Shown one piece after another: positions 33,773 through 42,494 of a stretch of DNA of 64,000 bases (position 1 is its first letter; each line of letters starts with the position of its first letter). This stretch comes from Spongiimicrobium salis (GTDB lineage: Bacteria > Bacteroidota > Bacteroidia > Flavobacteriales > Flavobacteriaceae). The notes beneath the pieces are model-generated. The model did no database searches. It was not told the DNA's origin and was given only the letters and a program-made list of their open reading frames with translations. The stretch covers positions 62,001-126,000 of the forward strand of contig NZ_JBHEQA010000007.1 in the NCBI RefSeq assembly GCF_043678055.1. The letters run 5' to 3'. The translations under genes were made by a program, and so were the position numbers.

Positions 33773-35020
33773 TTAATCTTTAGCAGATAATAGTTTGGTG
33801 CGAACCTCTCCAAATCCTACCCGGATATGGTCTTTTTTTCCAAAACCGCGCATAATGACGGTATCATGGTCTTGAATAAATGTACGCTCGCTGCCATCAT
33901 TCAGCTTCAAGGGATTTTTTCCGCCCCAACTTAATTCTAACATGGATCCATAAGAATCCTCGGATTTTCCACTAATCGTTCCCGAAGCCATCATATCACC
34001 TACGTTGATGTTACATCCATTGATCGTATGATGCGTTAGTTGTTGAACCATATTCCAATACATGTACTTAAAGTTGGAACGGCTGATAACAGTTTCTTGC
34101 TGTTCTTCGGGTTGGAGGGCAACCTCGAGATGAATATCATAGTTCTTTTGGCCCGAATATTCCAAATAGGGAAGTACGGTGGGTTCCTGTTTAGGGCCAT
34201 CCACACGGAAGGGTTCCAGGGCTTCCAGCGTTACGATCCAAGGGGAAATGGAAGAGGCAAAGTTTTTGGCTAAAAAAGGCCCTAAAGGCACATATTCCCA
34301 TTTTTGGATATCTCGGGCAGACCAATCATTAAAAAGTACTTTTCCAAAAATATAATCTTCAGCTTCGGCAGTACTTAGCGTAGTGCCAAGAGTGGTATTT
34401 TTTCCAATAATGAAACCCATTTCCAATTCAAAATCAACGCGCAGTGAAGGACCATATACCGGATGTTTTTCCCCGATGGGTAGGGTTTGTCCCTTAGGTC
34501 GGTGAATATCTTGTCCGCTGACAATAATGGAAGAGGCCCTTCCATGATAGCCTACCGGGATATGTTTCCAATTAGGCAGTAAGGCATTTTCGGGATCACG
34601 AAACATTTTGCCTACATTGGTGGCATGTTCTATACTGGAATAGAAATCGGTATAGTCACGGATATAGACCGGAAGATGCATGACAACATCTTTTTGAAGT
34701 ATTAAAACGGAAGGGTGATTTCTTAAAATGGAGTTATCCGTAGTCAATTCCTTCTGAATAATGTGCCGCACTTCATTGGTAATGTTTTTACCCAGATCAA
34801 TGAAGGCATTGAGGAATTCATTTTCAAATACACTCTTATTGAAGTTCAAAGGGTCAAAAGTTCCAAGTTCCGCAGCCTTTGCCAGATCAAGGATATGATC
34901 CCCTATGGCACAACCTACCTTTTTAATATCGTTGCCCTGGGAGAAGATTCCAAAAGGAATGTTATAAATAGAAAAATCTGAATTTTCGGGTATAGGTACC
35001 CAGCAGTTTGTTGGTGTCAT
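33773..35020 (-). CDS. fahA: Fumarylacetoacetase
   Basis: A 415-residue hydrolase that splits fumarylacetoacetate to fumarate and acetoacetate, the last step of tyrosine and homogentisate breakdown. Conserved segments are YTDFYSSIEHATNVGKMFRD, HIPVGYHGRASSIIVSG, DFELEMGFIIG, NDWSARDIQKWEYVPLGPFLAKNF and the GCNINVGDMMASGTISG loop near the active site. Length is normal for the family. It lies between hmgA (15 bases) and the flavin reductase gene (5 bases) in one operon. Confidence 0.95.
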   Translation of the reverse strand: MTPTNCWVPIPENSDFSIYNIPFGIFSQGNDIKKVGCAIGDHILDLAKAAELGTFDPLNFNKSVFENEFLNAFIDLGKNITNEVRHIIQKELTTDNSILRNHPSVLILQKDVVMHLPVYIRDYTDFYSSIEHATNVGKMFRDPENALLPNWKHIPVGYHGRASSIIVSGQDIHRPKGQTLPIGEKHPVYGPSLRVDFELEMGFIIGKNTTLGTTLSTAEAEDYIFGKVLFNDWSARDIQKWEYVPLGPFLAKNFASSISPWIVTLEALEPFRVDGPKQEPTVLPYLEYSGQKNYDIHLEVALQPEEQQETVISRSNFKYMYWNMVQQLTHHTINGCNINVGDMMASGTISGKSEDSYGSMLELSWGGKNPLKLNDGSERTFIQDHDTVIMRGFGKKDHIRVGFGEVRTKLLSAKD

Positions 35021-35035
35021 CTCAATAAAATAATA

Positions 35036-36193
35036 TTATTCCAGCCATGATTTATGATAGGATTCATCTCCTATTTTAATGGCATCTTCGGTTAGTTGTA
35101 AAGGTTTAAAAGTGTCTACCATGACCGCAAGTTCTTCGGTCTTTGTCTTGCCAATACTTCGTTCTACGGCTCCTGGGTGAGGCCCATGGGGAATGCCGGC
35201 CGGGTGTAAGGAAATATGCCCGGGTGCAATATCGTTTCTACTCATGAAATCCCCATCAACATAATACAGAACCTCGTCACTGTCAATATTGCTATGATTG
35301 TAAGGAGCAGGAATGCTTTCGGGATGATAATCGTATAGACGGGGAACAAAGCTGCAGATAACAAAAGCACTGGTCTCAAAAGTCTGATGTACCGGAGGCG
35401 GCTGATGTACCCGTCCCGTGATGGGCTCAAAATCATGAATGGAGAAGGCATAGGGATAATTGAATCCATCATAGCCTACTACATCAAATGGATGTGTGGC
35501 GTAGACCACATCGAAAATATCGTTCTGTTTCTTGATCTTTATCAGGAAATCTCCCTTTTCATCATGGGTTTCCAGAACCGTAGGACGCCTCAGATCTCGT
35601 TCACAATAGGGGGAATGTTCCAGCAGTTGCCCAAACCAATTTCGATAGCGTTTGGGGGTATATACGGGGTGGTAAGATTCTACGATGAATAGGCGGTTGT
35701 CTTCCGTATCAAATTCTATTTTATAGATCATACCTCGGGGGATGACCAAATAGTCGCCATAAGAAAAAGTGAGATTGCCCATATGGGTTCGTAGTGTTCC
35801 ATTGCCCTTATGGATAAAAATGACTTCATCTGCATCCGTATTCTTAAAGAAATAGGCCTCTTGGGATTTCTTGGGCGCTGCTAAGATGATATTGCAATCA
35901 CTATTGGTCAAAACGATCTTTCTGCTTTCCAAGTAATCATCTTCAGGCTCCACTTGAAAACCACGAAGCTTATAAGAGGTAATATTGTTCGCTTTCGCAA
36001 TCTTTGGAGCAACACTATATTGACCCTTTATCTCCTTTACTTGCGTAGGACGGTGTTCGTGATAGATGTTAGAGGACATTCCATCGAAACCGATGGTTCC
36101 AAAAAGTTGTTCATAGTACAAATCTCCATTAGGTTTTCTAAAGATCGTATGGCGCTTGTGCGGAATTTTTCCAAGTTGATGATAGAATGGCAT
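35036..36193 (-). CDS. hmgA: Homogentisate 1,2-dioxygenase
   Basis: A 385-residue iron dioxygenase that opens homogentisate to maleylacetoacetate. Recognisable parts are the N-terminal HQLGKIPHKRHTIFRKPNG, YGDYLVIPRGMIYKIEFD and the late LHPAGIPHGPHPGAVERSIG with metal-binding histidines. It is shorter than the 430-residue proteobacterial enzyme, the usual size in Bacteroidota. It leads the operon hmgA-fahA-flavin reductase. The maleylacetoacetate isomerase and 4-hydroxyphenylpyruvate dioxygenase are not in the window. A strong promoter lies immediately upstream. Confidence 0.95.
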   Translation of the reverse strand: MPFYHQLGKIPHKRHTIFRKPNGDLYYEQLFGTIGFDGMSSNIYHEHRPTQVKEIKGQYSVAPKIAKANNITSYKLRGFQVEPEDDYLESRKIVLTNSDCNIILAAPKKSQEAYFFKNTDADEVIFIHKGNGTLRTHMGNLTFSYGDYLVIPRGMIYKIEFDTEDNRLFIVESYHPVYTPKRYRNWFGQLLEHSPYCERDLRRPTVLETHDEKGDFLIKIKKQNDIFDVVYATHPFDVVGYDGFNYPYAFSIHDFEPITGRVHQPPPVHQTFETSAFVICSFVPRLYDYHPESIPAPYNHSNIDSDEVLYYVDGDFMSRNDIAPGHISLHPAGIPHGPHPGAVERSIGKTKTEELAVMVDTFKPLQLTEDAIKIGDESYHKSWLE

Positions 36194-36199
36194 AGCTTA

Positions 36200-36245
36200 A
36201 ACATTTGTTCTATCAAACATAAACAAATGTTGATATAAAAACAAA
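36200..36245 (-). promoter_or_regulatory. hmgA promoter with flanking operator-like inverted repeat
   Basis: On the minus strand TTTG (36242-36245) and TATGTTTG (36214-36221) are 20 bases apart, a good match to the Bacteroidota promoter. A perfect ten-base inverted repeat, AACATTTGTT (36200-36209) and AACAAATGTT (36222-36231), brackets the -7 element, so a bound protein would cover the promoter and start site. The divergent TetR regulator is the obvious candidate. Confidence 0.65.
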
Positions 36246-36328
36246 TTTACTTTATAGAAACCTAATTTTTGTTTTAATTTGTACCAAGTGTGAACCGCTT
36301 TAATTCGCCAACACGTTAAAATTTGTAG

Positions 36329-36904
36329 ATGAAATTTAGCACGAAGAAGGAAGATTTTTTACAGGAATCACTCAAGTTGATTCACGAGAAAGGCTTTAAA
36401 GCCACTACAATGCGTGATATTGCAGATCGCATGGATTTTGATGTATCCAATAGTTATAATTACATTAAATCCAAACAAGAAATCTTAGAGAGTTTTCTTT
36501 TTAGGGCCTCAAACGACTTTCACTCGGCCTTGGATAATATTATGGCTTCCAATTACACTTTGGATGAAAAACTGAAACAGATAATTTCATGTCATATCCA
36601 AATTGCATCACAAAGACCGTATGAAGTAGCATTGATGGTCAATGAATGGCGTAATCTAAAGGAACCCAAGTATACTGAGTACACCGTCCTTAGAGATAAA
36701 TATGAAGAGAAGATCAAAGGGTTGCTACAAGCAGGAATGGAGGAAGGCGTATTTAAAGAAATGGATGCCGACATTGCCACTGCCGTTATTTTATCCTCAA
36801 TTCGCTGGTTCTATGATAAATACACTCAAAAAGATACTTCTTTGAATCCAATAGAGCTCGAACGACAAATTGTGGATTTCGTTTTCCATGGAGTCATCGC
36901 CTAA
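36329..36904 (+). CDS. TetR/AcrR family transcriptional regulator
   Basis: A 191-residue regulator. The N-terminal HTH is GFKATTMRDIADRMDFDVSNSYNYIKSKQEILESF, typical of TetR. The rest is an all-helical ligand-binding domain. It is divergent from hmgA with a 135-base gap that holds a promoter bracketed by an inverted repeat, so control of the tyrosine/homogentisate operon is likely. That link is inferred from position; acyl-CoA-responsive (FadR-like) regulators have the same architecture. Confidence 0.88.
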   Translation: MKFSTKKEDFLQESLKLIHEKGFKATTMRDIADRMDFDVSNSYNYIKSKQEILESFLFRASNDFHSALDNIMASNYTLDEKLKQIISCHIQIASQRPYEVALMVNEWRNLKEPKYTEYTVLRDKYEEKIKGLLQAGMEEGVFKEMDADIATAVILSSIRWFYDKYTQKDTSLNPIELERQIVDFVFHGVIA

Positions 36905-37005
36905 ATTCAATAGGGGCAATGGGTTCTTTTTTTCGTCGACCACAAAATAAAAGGTATATTCTATAAGGAATTCAGGATGATACGTCTAATTATAAAAAGC
37001 GTATT

Positions 37006-37929
37006 ATGGCAAATGTCTTTCACAGCGGAGAATTGGAAATTCAAGCAAAGTTTGGAGAACTGGAAATCGCAGGTCAAATAGGGCAGATGATTCAAAAAAG
37101 CATTCCGCCCAGAGCGGTTGGTTTTTTGGAAGCTCAAACCAATGCACTGGTGAGTAGTATGGATGCTTCCGGAGCTATTTGGGTCTCTTTTCTTATTGCG
37201 GATGGCCCTATTGTTACTGTGGACGGACCAGAAGAAATGTCTATTAACCGAACAAAAATTGTAAGCTCGGAGCACGACATTTTGTATGCCAATCTAAATG
37301 CAAATTCCGAAGTGGGCTTACTCTTCATCATTTTGGCCGAACGAAAGCGATACCGCATCAATGGAAAGTTAAAGCTGTCCGAAACAAGAATGAAGGTCAA
37401 GGTGAATGAAGCTTATGGCAATTGCCCAAAATATATCCAAAGAAGGTCTGTTTCTGTGCCGACTACAGCATCCAAATCTTCCCAAATACAAAAGGGCGAC
37501 AGCTTGCAACCACATCATTTGGAATGGATCAAAAGTGCGGATACGCTGTTTCTGGGTACCCAGAGTAACGATTTCAATATGGATATGTCGCATCGTGGTG
37601 GGAATCCAGGTTTTGTTGAGGTTATTGATGATGGAGTATTAAAAATACCGGATTATCAGGGCAATATGATGTATAATTCTTTAGGGAATATAGCTCAAAA
37701 TGGCAAGGCAGGATTGTTGTTCGTGGATTATAAAAATAAAAGGGTTTTGCAGCTCAGCGGGAAGGCAAGCTTATTATTTGATCAAGATGGGGAAGAAGAT
37801 GCGGTGAAGACTACCGGAACGGGACGATATTGGTTATTTCATACCAAAGCCTGGGTCGAAACCGATAAGCATCACAATATGGATTGGGAATATATAGACG
37901 CTTCTCCTTTTAATCCAGAGATTAATTAA
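37006..37929 (+). CDS. Pyridoxamine-phosphate-oxidase-fold flavoprotein
   Basis: A 307-residue protein with a split-barrel FMN-binding domain in the C-terminal half (WIKSADTLFLGTQSNDFNMDMSHRGGNPGFVEV) preceded by a second related half (FLEAQTNALVSSMDASGAIWVSFLIA). Proteins of this two-domain type are usually annotated as pyridoxamine 5-phosphate oxidase-like. The GNPGFVEV loop is conserved and probably contacts flavin. It is 101 bases after the TetR gene on the same strand. Physiological role unknown. Confidence 0.82.
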   Translation: MANVFHSGELEIQAKFGELEIAGQIGQMIQKSIPPRAVGFLEAQTNALVSSMDASGAIWVSFLIADGPIVTVDGPEEMSINRTKIVSSEHDILYANLNANSEVGLLFIILAERKRYRINGKLKLSETRMKVKVNEAYGNCPKYIQRRSVSVPTTASKSSQIQKGDSLQPHHLEWIKSADTLFLGTQSNDFNMDMSHRGGNPGFVEVIDDGVLKIPDYQGNMMYNSLGNIAQNGKAGLLFVDYKNKRVLQLSGKASLLFDQDGEEDAVKTTGTGRYWLFHTKAWVETDKHHNMDWEYIDASPFNPEIN

Positions 37930-37940
37930 ATGAACTTTGC

Positions 37941-39131
37941 TTATTTATTGCTTTTAGAAACCTTTTTTCGTAAAGCTTGATAATACGTTCTCATTTCCTT
38001 TGATGGTTTTTTGTTTAAGGATAAGACTTTTTCCATGGTACTTAAAGCCAAATCTAGAGCACCTTTGGTATCGAGGGCTTTGGCATAGTTGTAGAATGCA
38101 TTTGCCGAATGGGGATGATAATCCGTATTCAATTGGAAAGCGGTAATGGCCTTTTCAATTTCCCCTTTTTTTAGTAGGGAATACCCTATGTTGTTCAAAT
38201 CGTTCTCATCGGGTATTACCCTGTACCCAAACTCTTTTGATAATAGATCGTGTTGGGTTTTTACTGCTGTCAAGCCTTCGGAATCATATAATTCCCAGGG
38301 TTTATCCCAATTGGCATACAATTTTCTTAGTGCTAGATAGTGTCCGGGAATAGGGGTTGTTCCGTGAGAGTCGTGTTCATGAAAAGTAGCTTCCCATCGG
38401 GTTGGATTATGGATGTTCAACAATGATTCAAATTGAAAAAAAGCTTTTCTTATTTTCAAGCTTTCTTCACCGCCCGCGTTAACATAAAAAAAATGATTTC
38501 CAATTTTTCCTTCCTCCAGTTTTTGAGAGGCCTTCGAAATCAATTTATAGTTGCCCGCCCATAAAGCGGGACTGAAAGCAAAATGGGCCTGAAAAATAGC
38601 ATTCTCGGCTAGTAGGTCATTCAATGCAAACAATCCACCTCGAGAATGCCCGGATAAAATACGATAAGGAACTGTTCTATAGGTGGTGTCGATATATGTG
38701 GTCAACTCTTCTTTTAAAAATTGGGTAAATGTCTTTGCATTTCCCAACTTCGTGCTGGAGTGCATAGGGATATCATTGGGCGTATAATCCTGTTGGCGTG
38801 TAGTTGAAGCCGGGATGGCTACAATAAGAATCTCTGGCATTTTATGCTTACGCGCAAGGGTATTGGCTATTAAGGTCAATGACTTGATATTTCTTTCCCC
38901 ATCCAATAGATAGAGAACAGGATATCTTTTTTGTGACATTTGCCTATAACTCAAGGGGAGTTGAACGATAATTTCGCGGGGATGATCATAGTATTTAGAT
39001 ATGATCGAATGATGTATTGCAGGGTTTTTAGCCTCTTTTTCGAAGTAGTTTTTGTAATTGGAACGTTCTTTCTGTTGTGAAGATAAAGTAGTGATACAGA
39101 GTAATGCAACTAAAAAAAGAATAGATTTCAT
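37941..39131 (-). CDS. Esterase (D-type alpha/beta hydrolase) with C-terminal TPR
   Basis: A 396-residue exported protein (signal peptide, MKSILFLVALLCITTLSS before Gln). The catalytic part has the putative esterase fold with the nucleophile in GHSRGG and the acid/histidine region HEHDSHGTTPIPGHY. The last 100 residues have tetratricopeptide-like repeats (NDLNNIGYSLLKKGEIEKAITAF, SANAFYNYAKALDTKGALDLAL). It is a paralog of the protein at 44307-45683. It may process siderophore esters or acylated glycans; not established. Confidence 0.83.
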   Translation of the reverse strand: MKSILFLVALLCITTLSSQQKERSNYKNYFEKEAKNPAIHHSIISKYYDHPREIIVQLPLSYRQMSQKRYPVLYLLDGERNIKSLTLIANTLARKHKMPEILIVAIPASTTRQQDYTPNDIPMHSSTKLGNAKTFTQFLKEELTTYIDTTYRTVPYRILSGHSRGGLFALNDLLAENAIFQAHFAFSPALWAGNYKLISKASQKLEEGKIGNHFFYVNAGGEESLKIRKAFFQFESLLNIHNPTRWEATFHEHDSHGTTPIPGHYLALRKLYANWDKPWELYDSEGLTAVKTQHDLLSKEFGYRVIPDENDLNNIGYSLLKKGEIEKAITAFQLNTDYHPHSANAFYNYAKALDTKGALDLALSTMEKVLSLNKKPSKEMRTYYQALRKKVSKSNK

Positions 39132-39223
39132 GATTATTTTGATTGATGTGATGATGTATAGCCTTTTCTAATAATTTTTTTCTTTCATATAATTTGCCTT
39201 CTAAAAATGAAGATATAACAAGC

Positions 39224-39721
39224 TCATTTGACGTTTTTTCGTATTAGCTGTAATCCCCATCTATAATGACTAGACGTATTTGAAATGAAATAAGCCCCCA
39301 ATGAGGTACTTCCGGTCCAATGGTATTTTCTTTTTTCAAATAATTCTTCGTCGGTATGGCAAGCTATCGTATCCATAATTTTTTTATGGGACTGTGCTAA
39401 AAGACTTCGTACTTCGTTAAGATCATTGCTTTGGTATAACTTCCAGATTTCTTGATTTAAAGTTGGCGTATCTTTCCAACGATATCCTGTACTGGGCATG
39501 TCGGGTTTTTTGCCTTGCATCCCTACGTCATACCAGTTGAGCATCAGGAGGTGCCAATGGTGGATGTGGGCAAACACATCCCTGATATTTCGGTTCATGG
39601 TACCCTTTGGAAACTCTCTTTGCCGCAAGTCCATAGGTAAGGCATCAATAAAATCTAGCATTTTTTTAAAATTCACTCGACTTTGATCTAGCAATTCCTC
39701 TTTTGAGCGGGGTTTTGGCAT
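39224..39721 (-). CDS. ClbS/DfsB family four-helix protein
   Basis: A 165-residue protein that starts MPKPRSKEELLDQSRVNF, the usual opening of ClbS/DfsB proteins. Conserved stretches include RNIRDVFAHIHHWHLLMLNWY and YHWTGSTSLGAYFISNTSSHYRWGLQLIRK. The family is an all-helical DinB relative; ClbS deactivates the genotoxin colibactin, while other members are uncharacterised. It ends a three-gene run with the metallophosphoesterase (four bases apart) and the PdxH-like gene. Confidence 0.85.
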   Translation of the reverse strand: MPKPRSKEELLDQSRVNFKKMLDFIDALPMDLRQREFPKGTMNRNIRDVFAHIHHWHLLMLNWYDVGMQGKKPDMPSTGYRWKDTPTLNQEIWKLYQSNDLNEVRSLLAQSHKKIMDTIACHTDEELFEKRKYHWTGSTSLGAYFISNTSSHYRWGLQLIRKNVK

Positions 39722-39725
39722 TGGT

Positions 39726-40436
39726 TTAGAATAATATGAGTTCGGTTTGTATCCCTTCTTCTTTAAATTCTAATATACGATATCCAAAAGTATCCTTATT
39801 TACCTGAATTTCGTCCTGTGTTTTTGCAACCTGATAGGAACAGGCTGGGGTAATGTATTGATGGATATTTTTATACTTCTGCTCATCTTCCAGATGGTAA
39901 TGTCCACAGAATATAGTTACCTTATTGGGAATACTCGATAAGATATTCCGAATCAGTTCACGGCGATGCAAGGCATAACGTCTATCCATGATCACTTCCA
40001 CGGCTAAAATAGGATGGTGTACAAAAACAACAATGGGTTTGTCAGTCTGAACCGCTTTTTTTAACCAGCTCAATTGTTCTTCTTGAATAGTTTCTGTACT
40101 GGAATCCAAGACGATACAACGATGGGAAGGAAATTCCTGTACATAGTATAGTGCCGATCGCTGTGGATGGAGGTGCTGGGTATAATGCTTTTTTACCGTA
40201 TGGAAATCATCGTGATTTCCCAAGGAGATATCAATGGTATGCGCTTTTAAATGATCAAAAAACCAAGCGTTGGTCGCTTTTTCTCCAATATCTCCACCCA
40301 ATATGATATGTTGGATGCCCCTGGAAGAAATATCATCTAGAACAATTTGCCAATTTTTATTCGCATCTACACCAATACTCTTAGGAAACTCTTCATCTAG
40401 GTGCATATCCGTTACATAAGCTATTTTTTTACTCAT
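39726..40436 (-). CDS. Calcineurin-like metallophosphoesterase
   Basis: A 236-residue enzyme with the complete two-metal signature: AYVTDMHLD, GGDIGE, LGNHDD, VFVHHPI and FCGHYH in order. Members hydrolyse cyclic nucleotides, phosphodiesters or phosphomonoesters. No signal peptide is seen, so it is cytoplasmic. It lies between a PdxH-like gene (10 bases) and a ClbS/DfsB gene (4 bases), probably in one operon. Confidence 0.9.
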   Translation of the reverse strand: MSKKIAYVTDMHLDEEFPKSIGVDANKNWQIVLDDISSRGIQHIILGGDIGEKATNAWFFDHLKAHTIDISLGNHDDFHTVKKHYTQHLHPQRSALYYVQEFPSHRCIVLDSSTETIQEEQLSWLKKAVQTDKPIVVFVHHPILAVEVIMDRRYALHRRELIRNILSSIPNKVTIFCGHYHLEDEQKYKNIHQYITPACSYQVAKTQDEIQVNKDTFGYRILEFKEEGIQTELILF

Positions 40437-40446
40437 AAGTTGAGAT

Positions 40447-41022
40447 TTAAGGTTGTAGGATAGCTACTGTCCAGTCATCGTTTGCTCTGGTATAAAGGGT
40501 CCTTTGATGCAGTCTGGTATTTTGAAATTCCATGAATTCTATTCTTCTGGGAGTGATAGCGATGCCGCCCCAATCTTCAGGGCGTGCAATGGGCCCATTC
40601 CCCACCTTCTTTTTCTCTGTTTCAAAAAGCGCCTCTAGGTGAGTGATGTTTTCCACAGGTTTTCCCTGCTCAAAAACAGAGGAAACAATTTGGGAATCTC
40701 TATTCCGCTCCTGAAAATAAATCGTTGCTGCAGCTTCGGAAATTTTATGGACATCGCCCTGTATCCGGACTTGTCGCTTCATGCTGGTCCACCAAAAGGT
40801 CAGGGCAGCTTTGGCGGAATGCCTTATTTCTTTTCCTTTTCTGGAATCTAAAGGGCCGGTTATGATAAAGGCTTCGTCCATAACTTCTTTTAAAGAAACA
40901 AAACGGGCATTGGGGTACCCATCTTCACTTAGCGTAGATAAGCAACAGGCTGCGGGAAGGTCTAAAGTACTTTTTTCCAACTCTTCCGAAAACCATTGTT
41001 TAAATAGGGATATTGGATTCAT
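40447..41022 (-). CDS. Pyridoxamine 5-phosphate oxidase-like protein
   Basis: A 191-residue FMN protein of the PdxH type. The N-terminal half has PNARFVSLKEV and SRKGKEIRHSAKAALTFWW, then RQVRIQGDVHKIS; the C-terminal has WGGIAITPRRIEFMEFQNTRLHQR, a near-perfect PdxH end. However, the conserved RPxxSQIGAWASxQS region is altered to ERNRDSQIVSSVFEQGKPV. It may be a true PdxH or a second, specialised copy, so no gene symbol is given. It begins the three-gene operon. Confidence 0.8.
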   Translation of the reverse strand: MNPISLFKQWFSEELEKSTLDLPAACCLSTLSEDGYPNARFVSLKEVMDEAFIITGPLDSRKGKEIRHSAKAALTFWWTSMKRQVRIQGDVHKISEAAATIYFQERNRDSQIVSSVFEQGKPVENITHLEALFETEKKKVGNGPIARPEDWGGIAITPRRIEFMEFQNTRLHQRTLYTRANDDWTVAILQP

Positions 41023-41134
41023 TTTTAATATTTGTCAGGATGGATGTAATCAGTTTTGCCACTACAGATGCATAGTTTAGTTTCATTGGAAAGCCGCTGA
41101 AGTGTGTAGGTTTAATAGGGATGATTCATAAATA

Positions 41135-41599
41135 CTACCAATATTCGAAAATTCTGGAGATTTGCCCATTTTTAAATTCAAAAAAGGTCATTTGGGGCTC
41201 CCCTTCGGTGACTTTATCTTCTTTCTTCTCCACATATATTCGCTCCACCACCACAGCATTCAGTCCAATGATCGTATTGGGGGTTTTAATATCAAGAACA
41301 CTACCGTCATAACCTCCGTTTTTCTGGTTTCTGACATAACCCTTGTACAGATCTTCCCTAGTATAGGTTCCTCCGTATTTAGGATGGACATAAGTGAAAT
41401 CGTCCGAGAATAAGTCAAAAATGGCATCAATATCGGAAACTTTGGAATTTGCTTGAAATGCTTTGAGGTTTAATGCATAGTATTTTTTGACGAGCGTCTC
41501 TAAGGAATCTTTATGTGCTGTACTAACTTCTTGTGCTTTGCCCATGCTGATCATAAAAAATAGGGCAAAAGTTGAAAGGATTGGTTTGAATGATTTCAT
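41135..41599 (-). CDS. Secreted NTF2-like (SnoaL/DUF4440-type) protein
   Basis: A 154-residue protein with a signal peptide (cleavage before Gln23, after GKA). The mature domain is a cone-shaped NTF2-like fold with the pattern DAIFDLFSDDFTYVHPKYGGTYTREDLYKGYV and ends QISRIFEYW. Such domains bind small molecules or act as enzymes of many kinds. No function can be assigned. Confidence 0.8.
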   Translation of the reverse strand: MKSFKPILSTFALFFMISMGKAQEVSTAHKDSLETLVKKYYALNLKAFQANSKVSDIDAIFDLFSDDFTYVHPKYGGTYTREDLYKGYVRNQKNGGYDGSVLDIKTPNTIIGLNAVVVERIYVEKKEDKVTEGEPQMTFFEFKNGQISRIFEYW

Positions 41600-41801
41600 C
41601 TTGTTTCATTTAGAAGTGAAGGTTAGCCCTTCAAAAATAAAGTATAGGGGAGAAAAAAATGTTAATGGTGCGTTAATTGTAAACGAATGGAATAGTAGAG
41701 CCTACTTGGCATTAAATACAGATATACTGTAGACTTCAAAAAAAACAGGCCATTGCCATGTATTGGGTTTTGACCATACGCCTAGATGGCGCGTAACCTT
41801 C

Positions 41802-42494
41802 TTAGGCTTCTTCCTTAAAATATATCTTATAAGCTTCACGACTTAAGGGAATGATCTCTCCAGCTTGCAACGCAATACTATATTTTCCTCCTCCATGTTT
41901 TAACACCTTCGTTATTTTTGTTTTTGGAACAATATAGGAACGATGAATTCGTATAAAATCCTCAGGGAGCAATTTTAAGAGTTTTTCCAAATTTTTATCG
42001 TGCAACAACGCATTTTTTTTAGAAGTATGTATTTCGGAATAATTCCCTGAGGCTCTAATAAACCGAATCTGTGCTATTGGAATAAGTTGAACAACGCCTT
42101 TGGACTTCACGGTAAGGGATTGGGTTTTTTTCCTTTGGGCATTAGGGCCTTCTAAAAATCGGGAGATGGCCATTTCAAAGCGTTTTTCACTAATAGGTTT
42201 GGAAATGAAATCCAAAACCCCAAAATCAAAAGCAGCTAGGGCTTCTTCCTTGTTGGCCGTGATGATTATGGTTTGAAAGGAAGTGGATAAGGAAGATCTT
42301 AATAGCTCAAAACCATTTTTTCCATTGAGGTTAAGATCAAGAAAGAGCAGATCGTAAACCTCTTCACGAAGGCGTATTTGTGCTTCTTCCAACCTATGGG
42401 CAATAGTCACTTTTGCATTAGGAAGGTGTTCTTTGGTCAGATCAGCAATACGCTCTGCCACTAAGGTGATATCTTCAATGATGAGTATTCTCAT
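41802..42494 (-). CDS. LytTR-type response regulator
   Basis: A 230-residue response regulator. The receiver has the phospho-accepting Asp in LLFLDLNLNG (about residue 52), Thr/Ala in IIITANK and Lys in FISKPI. The C-terminal LytTR DNA-binding domain holds RASGNYSEIHTSKKN and DFIRIHRSYIVPKTKI. It shares four overlapping bases with the kinase gene, forming a two-component pair. LytTR proteins in this group regulate envelope or carbohydrate genes; target unknown. Confidence 0.92.
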   Translation of the reverse strand: MRILIIEDITLVAERIADLTKEHLPNAKVTIAHRLEEAQIRLREEVYDLLFLDLNLNGKNGFELLRSSLSTSFQTIIITANKEEALAAFDFGVLDFISKPISEKRFEMAISRFLEGPNAQRKKTQSLTVKSKGVVQLIPIAQIRFIRASGNYSEIHTSKKNALLHDKNLEKLLKLLPEDFIRIHRSYIVPKTKITKVLKHGGGKYSIALQAGEIIPLSREAYKIYFKEEA

